DNA from: an uncultured Acidobacteriota bacterium
Lineage (GTDB): Bacteria; Acidobacteriota; Blastocatellia; Pyrinomonadales; Pyrinomonadaceae
DNA: 9,484 nucleotides
Assembly (NCBI GenBank): GCA_946480545.1
Contig: CAMLKY010000045.1
Location: 1-9,484, forward strand
Direction: 5' to 3'
The notes under the pieces were generated by a model. That model ran no database searches. It had not been told where the DNA came from and was given only the letters and a program-made list of their open reading frames with translations. Numbering within the stretch: the first letter of the stretch is position 1; every line of letters starts with the position of its first letter. This document shows, piece after piece, positions 1-5,943 of this stretch. Position numbers and translations under genes: made by a program.

Positions 1-9
1 AGGAGATGA

Positions 10-85
10 TTAATGGTGAATGTTGAATGGTGAATGCGGACCGTGCGTTTCAATTCATCATTCACCGTTCATCACTCACCATTAA
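10..85. repeat. Imperfect inverted repeat upstream of rpsP
   Basis: The arms at 10-36 and 59-85 are 27 nt each and complementary except at three positions, with a 22-nt loop. Each arm is built from GGTGAATG-like units, so it looks like a simple repeat that has become a long hairpin. It ends 9 nt before the rpsP start codon and leaves no room for a clear Shine-Dalgarno site. It may be a dispersed intergenic repeat or an RNA structure in the operon leader. The sequence shows the pairing; the role is unknown. Confidence 0.7.
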
Positions 86-94
86 CTGAGAATT

Positions 95-343
95 ATGTTA
101 GCAATTAGTCTGATGAGAATAGGCGCGAAGGGAAAACCTTTCTACCGCCTGGTTGTTAAAGAGAAGCGGTCGAAGCGCGATGGCAAGTACATCGAGAATC
201 TCGGCACTTACGATCCGATGGTGAACCCGGCGGCGGTCGATCTGAAACATGATCGGATCCAGTACTGGATCGGGGTCGGAGCGAAGCCAACTGAAACGGT
301 GGCGAGCCTGATCAAGAACAACCCGGCACCGGAGGAAGTCTAG
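95..343 (+). CDS. rpsP: 30S ribosomal protein bS16
   Basis: This 82-residue protein is the small-subunit ribosomal protein bS16, which binds 16S rRNA and helps 30S assembly. The family signature is clear: LMRIGAKGKPFYRLVV near residues 6-21, then a basic stretch, then the ENLGTYDP segment near 34-41 and a C-terminal helix ending in a Val-Ala-Ser-Leu-Ile stretch. Its length matches the usual 80-90 residues. The ATG at 95 gives the standard N-terminus (Met-Leu-x-Ile-x-Leu-Met-Arg). It is the first complete gene of the bS16-KH-RimM-TrmD-bL19 operon found in many bacteria. No good SD precedes it; instead a long inverted repeat ends 9 nt upstream, so initiation may depend on A/T-rich unpaired RNA. 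The operon promoter and any ffh gene would lie to the left of the window. Confidence 0.97.
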   Translation: MLAISLMRIGAKGKPFYRLVVKEKRSKRDGKYIENLGTYDPMVNPAAVDLKHDRIQYWIGVGAKPTETVASLIKNNPAPEEV

Positions 344-414
344 GAGTCCGAAGTCTAACCAGTCTATCGGGTTTTCGGCTGTAGACGGGCAACACTCGCG
401 AGATTCGAAATTCC

Positions 415-651
415 ATGAAAGCAGCGGTCGAGAAAATCGTAAAGGCTTTGGTGGGCGATCCGGAAGCGGTCGAGGTCACCGAGCACTCGGATGGTGGGAA
501 GGTCGTGAAATTCGGCGTTCGCGTTGCACCGGACGATTTTGGCCGACTGATCGGTCGCGAGGGACGCACGATCAAGGCGATCCGCAGCGTCCTTTATTTC
601 GGCGGCCTCAAACACGGTAAGCGCTATCATCTCGATCTGATCGAGGATTGA
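415..651 (+). CDS. khpA: KH-domain RNA-binding protein, KhpA family
   Basis: This is a single-domain KH protein of 78 residues, the normal size for KhpA (YlqC-type) proteins encoded between rpsP and rimM. The RNA-binding GXXG loop is visible as Gly-Arg-Glu-Gly at residues 47-50 inside FGRLIGREGRTIKAIR, the hallmark of the family. The N-terminal part (VEKIVKALVGDPEAVEV, residues 5-21) also matches. Known members bind many RNAs, often as a heterodimer with KhpB, and affect cell division and envelope growth in Firmicutes; that role is not shown for this lineage. The 71-nt gap after rpsP holds three AGTCTA copies (337, 352, 361) and a weak GTCTA/TAGAC pairing (362-366 with 382-386). No strong SD is seen. 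The stop TGA at 649-651 overlaps a possible TTG start of rimM. Confidence 0.93.
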   Translation: MKAAVEKIVKALVGDPEAVEVTEHSDGGKVVKFGVRVAPDDFGRLIGREGRTIKAIRSVLYFGGLKHGKRYHLDLIED

Positions 652-665
652 GAAAGTCGGTCCTG

Positions 666-1178
666 ATGGAAGATCTGGTCGCGGTCGCAAAGATCGTCAA
701 GCCGCGCGGACTGCGCGGCGAAGTGGTTGCGGATGTACTGACGGATTTTCCTGAAAGGTTCGAAGCTCTGGAACGTGTGGTCGCTCTGTCGCCCGAGGGC
801 GAACGTTCCGAATTGAAAATTGAAGAATTCTGGTTCCAGAAAGACCGGATGGTGTTCAAGTTCGAAGACTTCGATTCGGTTGAGAAGGCCGAAGAGCTGC
901 GGGGCTGGGAATTGTGTGTGACCGAGGCTGCGGCCGTCGAGCTTGAAGAAGGCGAGTTCTTTGACTGGCAGCTAGAAGGCTGCCGAGTCGAAACTATCGG
1001 GGGCGTCCCGATAGGAACGGTCCGAGAGCTGATGCGGACGGGTGGAACCGAGATCCTCGTGGTCGAAGACGAAGGGCGAGAATATCTGATACCGTTCGCC
1101 GAGTCGATCTGCACCGAAGTAGATATAGCGGGCAAAAAGATACGGGTCGACCCGCCGGATGGTTTGCTCGAGTTTTAG
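666..1178 (+). CDS. rimM: 16S rRNA processing / ribosome maturation factor RimM
   Basis: RimM assists maturation of the 30S head domain, classically by binding ribosomal protein S19. From the ATG at 666 the protein has 170 residues, close to the usual 170-180. The N-terminal RimM domain starts with VAKIVKPRGLRGEV (residues 7-20), the family hallmark. The C-terminal PRC-barrel-like domain begins near residue 95 (EGEFFDWQLEGCRV) and carries the LIPF motif at 141-144, ending in DPPDGLLE. A TTG at 648 would extend the protein by six residues and overlap the khpA stop (TTGA). I prefer ATG 666 because it gives the typical Met-x-x-Leu-Val start and has a GAGAAAG stretch 9 nt upstream, but coupling through the TTG cannot be excluded. 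Several Glu-rich stretches make the protein acidic, as is common for RimM. Confidence 0.94.
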   Translation: MEDLVAVAKIVKPRGLRGEVVADVLTDFPERFEALERVVALSPEGERSELKIEEFWFQKDRMVFKFEDFDSVEKAEELRGWELCVTEAAAVELEEGEFFDWQLEGCRVETIGGVPIGTVRELMRTGGTEILVVEDEGREYLIPFAESICTEVDIAGKKIRVDPPDGLLEF

Positions 1179-1184
1179 ATCCCC

Positions 1185-1230
1185 GATTTTAGGTTTCGGA
1201 TTCGAAATCCAAAATCCGAGATCTAAAATC
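1185..1230. repeat. Inverted repeat between rimM and trmD
   Basis: Arms at 1185-1202 and 1213-1230 pair over 18 nt with two mismatches and a 10-nt loop. They contain ATTTTAG and TCGGATT units of the kind seen in dispersed intergenic repeats of several bacterial phyla (from memory). A competing short hairpin, 1192-1198 with 1203-1209, has a 4-nt GATT loop and one G-T pair. The long stem ends 4 nt before the trmD ATG and covers the place where an SD would be. Confidence 0.7.
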
Positions 1231-1234
1231 CACG

Positions 1235-1948
1235 ATGAGAATAGATGTCCTGACAATTTTTCCGGAGTTTTTTTCTCAGGTCTTTGATTTTGGAATAATT
1301 CGTCGAGCGAAGCTCGCCGGCATCGTTGAGATAAACGTTCACGATATTCGCGAGTTCGCGGTCGACAAGCACAAGATGGTCGATGACCGGCCGTTCGGCG
1401 GCGGAGATGGGATGGTGCTGAAGCCCGAACCGATATTTGCTGCGATCGAGAGCCTGCTTGGCACGAGCGATCGGGCGGAATATCCCGAAGGTGTTCGGGT
1501 GGTGCTGCTCTCGCCGCAGGGGACGCCGCTCAGACAGCCGATAGCCCGGTCCTTAGCTGATGATTCGAAGCGGCTGATCCTGATCTGCGGACGATACGAG
1601 GGTGTGGATGAACGGGTGAATGATACGCTCGTGACGGATGAGATCTCGATCGGAGATTACGTGCTCTCAGGCGGCGAGCCCGCGGCGGTTGTCCTCGTGG
1701 ACAGCGTTGTGCGATTGCTCCCCAACGCACTCGGCAGCGAAACGTCCGCAGAGAACGATTCTTTCTCGGACGGGCTATTGGATTATCCGCACTATACACG
1801 CCCGGCCGAGTTCCGGGGTATGAAAGTGCCTGACGTACTTTTGAACGGCAATCATGCCGAGATCGAGAAATGGCGCCGCGAGAAGGCGCTCGAGAAAACG
1901 AAGCTAACAAGAAAGGATCTATTGAAAGGAGAAAATGGTGATATGTGA
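1235..1948 (+). CDS. trmD: tRNA (guanine(37)-N1)-methyltransferase TrmD
   Basis: TrmD uses S-adenosylmethionine to methylate G37 at N1 next to the anticodon of tRNAs reading CUN, CCN and CGG codons, which prevents +1 frameshifting. The 237-residue protein is slightly shorter at the C-terminus than E. coli TrmD (255). The trefoil-knot SPOUT fold is shown by LLSPQG (91-96), [10 protein letters not shown] (119-128) and [13 protein letters not shown] (136-148). By alignment from memory, Asp175 (in NDSF) matches the E. coli general base Asp169, and Arg160 matches Arg154. [10 protein letters not shown] (181-190) and [10 protein letters not shown] (201-210) are also conserved. The start gives the usual [13 protein letters not shown]. 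No SD is visible; the preceding bases form the right arm of an inverted repeat, so trmD may be translated less efficiently than the ribosomal protein genes around it, as is known for E. coli trmD. Confidence 0.97.
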   Translation: MRIDVLTIFPEFFSQVFDFGIIRRAKLAGIVEINVHDIREFAVDKHKMVDDRPFGGGDGMVLKPEPIFAAIESLLGTSDRAEYPEGVRVVLLSPQGTPLRQPIARSLADDSKRLILICGRYEGVDERVNDTLVTDEISIGDYVLSGGEPAAVVLVDSVVRLLPNALGSETSAENDSFSDGLLDYPHYTRPAEFRGMKVPDVLLNGNHAEIEKWRREKALEKTKLTRKDLLKGENGDM

Positions 1949-1967
1949 GCGCCGGCAAACAGGCGCT
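1948..1967 (+). other. Short hairpin between trmD and rplS
   Basis: AGCGCC at 1948-1953 pairs with GGCGCT at 1962-1967 around an 8-nt loop. It starts at the last base of the trmD stop codon and ends 20 nt before the rplS ATG. No T-tract follows, so it is not a Rho-independent terminator. It could be an RNA-processing or stability element, or part of an L19 autoregulatory leader; a six-base stem alone is weak evidence. Confidence 0.35.
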
Positions 1968-1987
1968 GACCTCTGGCCGACAATAAT

Positions 1988-2359
1988 ATGAATCGTTTAG
2001 ATAACGTAGAGAATACGCAATTAAGAGATAACATACCGGCATTCCAGTCGGGCGACACCGTCAAGGTGCATGTCCGGATCAAGGAAGGCAACAAAGAACG
2101 GCTTCAGGTTTTTGAAGGCGTGGTCATTGCTCGCAAACATGGTGGAGCCCGCGAGAGCATTACCGTACGAAAGGTAAGCTTTGGCGTCGGCGTCGAGCGG
2201 ATCTTTCCGCTTCACGCGACGGTGATCGATCATATCGACGTCGTGCGTCGAGGTAAGGTTCGGAGAGCGAAGCTGTATTACCTGCGCGACCTGCGTGGAA
2301 AGGCTGCACGCATCAAGGAAAAGGACACACGCAACAAGACTGCCCAGGCAGCAAAATAG
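1988..2359 (+). CDS. rplS: 50S ribosomal protein bL19
   Basis: bL19 sits at the 30S-50S interface of the ribosome. The 123-residue sequence shows the complete family core: [16 protein letters not shown] (39 nt after the start onward), [36 protein letters not shown] and [27 protein letters not shown]. The C-terminus adds a short Lys/Ala-rich tail, which is common. The ATG at 1988 gives an N-terminus of about 15 residues before the conserved domain, normal for the family. It lies 39 nt after trmD with a small hairpin between them and no convincing SD. It follows trmD in the order seen in many bacterial phyla. The stop is 13 nt before the rnhB start. Confidence 0.97.
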   Translation: MNRLDNVENTQLRDNIPAFQSGDTVKVHVRIKEGNKERLQVFEGVVIARKHGGARESITVRKVSFGVGVERIFPLHATVIDHIDVVRRGKVRRAKLYYLRDLRGKAARIKEKDTRNKTAQAAK

Positions 2360-2372
2360 TTGGTCAAAGAAA

Positions 2373-3053
2373 ATGCGAGACGCGGCGTTGGACGATTCAA
2401 TTAATGATGTCGAATCGTCCGGCCGCGTCTCGTTGTTTCCCGACATCAAGATCGACGGCTGCGGACTCGTGTTTGAAGAGCTCGCATGGGCAGACGGATT
2501 CCTCTCTGTCGCCGGCGTGGATGAGGTCGGGCGTGGCTGTCTCGCCGGACCCGTCGTCGCCGCAGCCTGCGTCCTCGACCGAACAAAACCACTTCCCGAG
2601 GGTCTGAACGACTCAAAGCAACTGACATCGAGCCAGCGCGAAGAGATCGCCTCGCAGCTTAAGGCAACCTGCATCGCCTACGCCATTGGGTCGGTCGAAG
2701 CCCCCGATATCGACCGTATCAACATTCTCGAAGCGACCAAACAAGCCATGCGAACGGCCATTGCGACACTCTCGCCATCCGCCGATTACCTGCTAATTGA
2801 CGCCCTCTATCTGAAAGGCGTCAGTCTGCCACAGCGGTCGATCATTAAAGGCGACTGCGTGTCGGCCTCCATCGCCGCCGCCTCGATACTCGCAAAGACC
2901 TACCGTGATGAGCTGATGCGTAGCTACGACGGCGATTATCCGGGATATGGATTTGCCGAAAACGTGGGTTACGGGACCAAGGCCCACCTCGCAGCCATAA
3001 AGACATTGGGGCCATGTTCCCTTCATCGTCGAAGCTTCAAGGGCATCATTTAA
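2373..3053 (+). CDS. rnhB: Ribonuclease HII
   Basis: RNase HII cuts the RNA strand of RNA-DNA hybrids and starts removal of single ribonucleotides from DNA. The chosen ATG at 2373 gives 226 residues. The catalytic core begins with VAGVDEVGRGCLAGPVVAAA (Asp50, Glu51). Asp143 is in LLIDAL and Asp161 in IKGDCVSASIAAASILAK, so all four acidic metal ligands (DEDD) are present. NDSKQLT (79-85) and GYGTKAHLAA (199-208) are further family motifs. About 45 residues precede the core, longer than in E. coli RNase HII, and include an unassigned segment GRVSLFPDIKI. An upstream ATG at 2295 in the same frame would overlap rplS by 65 nt and adds a basic segment with no family match, so I reject it. The coding strand is richer in C than G, unlike the G-rich genes before it. 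No SD is clear; the gene follows rplS by 13 nt and is probably cotranscribed. Confidence 0.95.
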   Translation: MRDAALDDSINDVESSGRVSLFPDIKIDGCGLVFEELAWADGFLSVAGVDEVGRGCLAGPVVAAACVLDRTKPLPEGLNDSKQLTSSQREEIASQLKATCIAYAIGSVEAPDIDRINILEATKQAMRTAIATLSPSADYLLIDALYLKGVSLPQRSIIKGDCVSASIAAASILAKTYRDELMRSYDGDYPGYGFAENVGYGTKAHLAAIKTLGPCSLHRRSFKGII

Positions 3054-3337
3054 CTGAATATTTCCTTGCTATTTAGGGCCGATTCGGTGTAAAAGTATCT
3101 GCTCTCGACGACACTCAGGAAATATTTTCACCCAGGTACGCAAAATACCTCCTGCTCAGACGTCAGATTCACGCAGTAACACTACAAGGGTTTGAGATGC
3201 GGCGTTAATTCTGTGGTTTAGTTGCTCTATCCTGGATCGGCGATCCGCCGCAGCAATTTCTTCGAATATGCGAACCAACTCCTCCCAAGTATGAAGTTAC
3301 CAAAATAGAAATTTAGGAAAGTTAGGAGAGACCCACT
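3054..3337 (+). promoter_or_regulatory. Intergenic region with paired elements, leader of the beta-helix gene
   Basis: This 284-nt region has no coding signal. AATATTTCCT (3057-3066) has an exact inverted copy at 3117-3126. TGCGGCG (3198-3204) pairs exactly with CGCCGCA (3246-3252), enclosing a small GATC-GGC-GATC hairpin at 3235-3245. A weak promoter-like pair, TTGCTA at 3066-3071 and TAAAAG at 3090-3095 with 18 nt between, could drive the downstream gene, but it is a guess. No T-tract terminator for rnhB was found. The promoter of the beta-helix gene must lie here or the gene is read through from rnhB. Confidence 0.4.
3324..3330 (+). promoter_or_regulatory. Strong Shine-Dalgarno site of the beta-helix gene
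   Basis: AGGAGAG lies 7 nt before the ATG at 3338. It is the best ribosome binding site in the window and fixes the start of the secreted protein. The ribosomal operon genes have nothing comparable. Confidence 0.85.
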
Positions 3338-4228
3338 ATGAAGATTACATTAAAGATTTTCACGTTCTTTGTTTTCGTTTTCGCGTTCGCGACATTTGCT
3401 GAAGCGCAAGCGACCCGCACATGGGTGTCGGGCGTCGGCGACGACGTCAACCCCTGCAGCCGAACTGCACCCTGTAAGACATTCGCTGGTGCAATTTCGA
3501 AGACCGCCACAAACGGTGAGATCAACTGTCTGGATCCGGCCGGCTATGGCGCGGTGACCATCACCAAGTCGATCACGATCGATTGCGAAGATACACAGGG
3601 TTCGATCCTTGCTTCGCTCGTAAACGGCGTTATCGTCAACAGCTCGACAGCTCACGTAAGACTGCGTGGTATTTCTATTAACGGCGCCGGCAACGGAATA
3701 AACTGCGTGAGAGCGATTGCTGCCGCGAGTTTGGTGCTTGACGAGGTCGTATGCGCCGGCTTTACACAGCACGGTGTTTCGGTTGAAAACAGCAGCGGTG
3801 TGATGAAGGTTGCTATCTGGAACTCAAGCTTCCGCAATAACACTGGTAACGGCATCAACACGTTCATCACCGGCACCGGTAGCGTAACGATCGACGTCAA
3901 GGGATCGCTCTTCTCGCTGAACGCTCGAGGCGTGAACCTCGGCGTTGCTGCGAAGGCTTCAATCACCGATTCGATCGTCACGAATCACACCAGCGAAGGC
4001 CTTCGTGCGGATGGCGGAACCTCGCAGCTGACGGCACAGAATAACCAGATCTCGAACAACGGAACTGGCGTTTTTGCGGCTAACGGCGCAGCGGTTCGTA
4101 TCGGCGGCAACGTTATCACCCTGAACACCACGGGCCTCTCCGGTGCCAACATCTTCTCGTTCGGTCAGAACAGCGTCGATGGCAACGGTGCCAACGGTGC
4201 GATCACGGGTCCGGCTTCGGTTCAATAG
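3338..4228 (+). CDS. Secreted right-handed beta-helix repeat protein
   Basis: This 296-residue protein has a clear Sec signal peptide: Lys near the N-terminus, a hydrophobic core rich in Phe and Val (residues 6-20), and AEAQA at 21-25 with possible cleavage after residue 23 or 25. The mature part starts TRTWVSGVGDDVNPC and continues with the PCKTFAGAI segment and an NGEINCLDPAGYGAVTI stretch typical of a widespread pectate-lyase-like beta-helix family in soil bacteria (from memory). Repeating units rich in Gly, Asn, Ser and Val follow, such as NGVIVNSS, GNGINCV, QHGVSVENSS, GNGINTF, ARGVNLG, SEGLRADGG and GTGVFAANG, spaced about 22-28 residues. Six cysteines (40, 46, 64, 83, 123, 139) all lie in the N-terminal half and could form disulfides after export. 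I see no catalytic lyase residues, so binding, adhesion or a surface structural role is as likely as an enzyme. It has its own SD and terminator, so it is probably a single-gene unit. Confidence 0.85.
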   Translation: MKITLKIFTFFVFVFAFATFAEAQATRTWVSGVGDDVNPCSRTAPCKTFAGAISKTATNGEINCLDPAGYGAVTITKSITIDCEDTQGSILASLVNGVIVNSSTAHVRLRGISINGAGNGINCVRAIAAASLVLDEVVCAGFTQHGVSVENSSGVMKVAIWNSSFRNNTGNGINTFITGTGSVTIDVKGSLFSLNARGVNLGVAAKASITDSIVTNHTSEGLRADGGTSQLTAQNNQISNNGTGVFAANGAAVRIGGNVITLNTTGLSGANIFSFGQNSVDGNGANGAITGPASVQ

Positions 4229-4285
4229 ATACGCCCGCTCACACGCTCTAGGTGAGAGAAGTCTTGAGACATTCTCCCGCTTAAT

Positions 4286-4317
4286 GGATAGATGGTTTTC
4301 CATCTATCCTTTTTTTT
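4286..4317 (+). terminator. Rho-independent terminator after the beta-helix gene
   Basis: GGATAGATGG (4286-4295) pairs perfectly with CCATCTATCC (4300-4309) around a TTTT loop and is followed by eight T (4310-4317). It begins 57 nt after the beta-helix stop. On the - strand the same stem has no downstream T-tract, so it should act mainly on + strand transcripts. Confidence 0.93.
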
Positions 4318-4323
4318 GTGTTG

Positions 4324-5154
4324 TTAGAACGCGAACCAGGCGGTCGGTTCGCGGTGGCTGGATAACGAGATGGTCGTTGTCGCCGGAAAAAGTGGTGCCC
4401 GCATACGAAGTGCCGTCTCCGCGGTCAGCTTCGCAAGATGTGGCTCATTGGCACGCTGGGAAAGATGTGCGAGCACGATATGGCTCGCAGAACCATCGAA
4501 ATCTTTCGTTAACCAATCTGCAAGATCTTCGTTCGAAAGGTGCCCATGACGTGACGCGATCCGTTGCTTTAGATCCCACGTATAGACCGGGCATGTCCGA
4601 AGCATATCGCGGCTGTGATTTGATTCGATCACAACAGCATCGCAGCCGACCAGCTTGTCCCGGATAAGCGGCGTGAAGCATCCAAAGTCCATCAGGGTCG
4701 CGACACGCACGCCGTTGTTCTTCGCGACGAATCCAAAATTATCAGCCGCGTCGTGGGGAACGCTGAACGGCTCGAAATCGATGTTGCCGATCCGAAATTC
4801 ACATGCCGAATCGATCGTAACCGTTCTCAGCTTCAGTGCCTCGCGACGTTTCGAAGCCTCACTGTCGCCGTTGTGACCGCCGGCTCGCGTCCAGTAATAA
4901 GCGTCCTCGGTCGTGCCCGAGATATAGACCGGACATTTCACCGACCGCAGCAGCACACGAAGCCCTCCGACATGATCGCTGTGCTCATGCGTGATCACGA
5001 TTGCGTCGAGATCACAGCAGTCCACGCCGACGATATCCAGCCGCCGCATTATCTCGCGAGCGCTCAGTCCCGCGTCGATCAGCACGTTCGTCGTTTCCGT
5101 AGATATGAGTATGGCGTTGCCGGTCGAGCCGCTGCCAAGTACGGTGAACTTCAT
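4324..5154 (-). CDS. Metallo-beta-lactamase-fold hydrolase, YycJ/WalJ family
   Basis: This 276-residue protein opens with MKFTVLGSGSTGNAILI and LIDAGLSAREI, the standard start of the YycJ/WalJ branch of the metallo-beta-lactamase superfamily. The dinuclear metal site is complete: THEHSDH (His56, His58, Asp60, His61), His134 in VPHDA, Asp156 in MDFG and His230 in LAHLS. Other branch motifs are ESNHSRDML (177-185), LKQRIASRHGHLSNEDLA (195-212) and HLSQRANEP (230-238). Family members are thought to be nucleases, and in Firmicutes the gene is linked to the WalRK locus; neither is shown for this lineage. It is the last gene of the - strand cluster, starting 3 nt after the SDR stop with AAAGG upstream as a possible SD. 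Its stop lies 7 nt beyond the T-tract of the convergent terminator. Confidence 0.9.
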   Translation of the reverse strand: MKFTVLGSGSTGNAILISTETTNVLIDAGLSAREIMRRLDIVGVDCCDLDAIVITHEHSDHVGGLRVLLRSVKCPVYISGTTEDAYYWTRAGGHNGDSEASKRREALKLRTVTIDSACEFRIGNIDFEPFSVPHDAADNFGFVAKNNGVRVATLMDFGCFTPLIRDKLVGCDAVVIESNHSRDMLRTCPVYTWDLKQRIASRHGHLSNEDLADWLTKDFDGSASHIVLAHLSQRANEPHLAKLTAETALRMRAPLFPATTTISLSSHREPTAWFAF

Positions 5155-5157
5155 TTT

Positions 5158-5943
5158 CTATTCGCCTTTCTGATATCTCGCCCTGAGTGCCTTTGCCATC
5201 ACTCTCGACGAGATCGTATTCGGAACGAGTGTTCCGGCCAATGCACCGATAAAATTTGTCCAGCCCGATACGACCTTTGTTTTGTTCGCCCGTACCGCCT
5301 TGAGTGCGGTGTCGACGACCTCATCCACCGTTTGCTGCCCCTTGACCTGTATCGGCCGCTCGATGTGCGATGCTTCAAAGAAGTTCGTCTTTGTCGAGCC
5401 GGGACATAGCGCGAGAACGTGGATCCCGAATGGCCGGTTCTCTTCCGCCACGGCCTCGGAGAATGACGACACAAAAGCCTTGGTCGCAGCGTAGGTCGCC
5501 ATGAAGGGTATCGGCTGAAATCCCGCGGCCGATGAAACGTTAATGATCGTTCCGCGCTTTCTCGAACGCATGTCCTGGAGATAACGGTGCGTGAGCGAAA
5601 CGAGAGCCGAGACATTAAGCTCGATCATATCCAGCTCGCGCTCGAGCTCTAGTTTTGCAAAGTCGCCGGCGGATCCAAAACCGGCGTTGTTGATCAGCCA
5701 ATCGATCTCGAGACCGCGCGAGCTAGTGTCTTTGTAAACTGCTGTGACCGCCTCACGCGTCCTGAGGTCCGCGGCTATTACATGACACTCAACACCATGT
5801 TGCGGGCTTATCTCGTCGGCGAGCTTATGCAATTTGTCGTGCGATCGGGCAACAAGCACCAGGTTGTGCTTCTCCATTGCCAATCGCCGTGCGAACGCTT
5901 CGCCAATGCCGCTCGATGCTCCTGTAATGAGCGTGAATCTCAT
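5158..5943 (-). CDS. Short-chain dehydrogenase/reductase (SDR)
   Basis: A cytoplasmic NAD(P)-dependent oxidoreductase of 261 residues, normal for classical SDRs. It shows the cofactor motif TGASSGIG (7-14), an Asp-Leu at 59-60 that holds the adenine ring, NNAG (85-88), and the catalytic tetrad Asn110, Ser138, Tyr151 and Lys155 (in YAATK), followed by the PGSTKTNF segment (181-188). The Arg at position 33, after the second strand, fits NADP(H) preference, which is inference. The sequence resembles the DltE/YqjQ-like group of general SDRs, whose substrates are mostly unknown. The ATG at 5943 overlaps the stop of the upstream membrane protein as ATGA, so translation is likely coupled. A 19-residue extension from 6000 would be Arg-rich and overlaps that gene, so I reject it. 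The last residues (KALRARYQKGE) are basic. Confidence 0.92.
   Translation of the reverse strand: MRFTLITGASSGIGEAFARRLAMEKHNLVLVARSHDKLHKLADEISPQHGVECHVIAADLRTREAVTAVYKDTSSRGLEIDWLINNAGFGSAGDFAKLELERELDMIELNVSALVSLTHRYLQDMRSRKRGTIINVSSAAGFQPIPFMATYAATKAFVSSFSEAVAEENRPFGIHVLALCPGSTKTNFFEASHIERPIQVKGQQTVDEVVDTALKAVRANKTKVVSGWTNFIGALAGTLVPNTISSRVMAKALRARYQKGE

Noticed and set aside
1..10. AGGAGATGAT as an SD and start of a small gene
   Set aside because: It resembles an SD, but the following frames run into the hairpin repeat and give no meaningful product.
608..1135. Long - strand open frame opposite rimM
   Set aside because: It is antisense to a clear rimM gene, is Ser/Arg-rich with no recognisable domain, and has no start signal.
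972..1256. - strand open frame through the rimM-trmD inverted repeat
   Set aside because: Its Trp/Ile/Leu-rich middle is just the translated repeat; the rest is antisense to rimM.
2021..2674. - strand open frame of about 217 codons across rplS and rnhB
   Set aside because: It lies opposite two certain genes and its translation has no family resemblance or consistent composition.
4286..4309. Terminator acting on the - strand cluster
   Set aside because: On that strand the stem is followed by ATTAAGC and not by a T-tract, so it is not a standard terminator in that direction.
4753..5409. + strand open frame across the metallo-hydrolase and SDR genes
   Set aside because: It is antisense to two well-supported genes; the sequence is Arg/Cys/His-rich, as is typical of shadow frames in GC-rich DNA.
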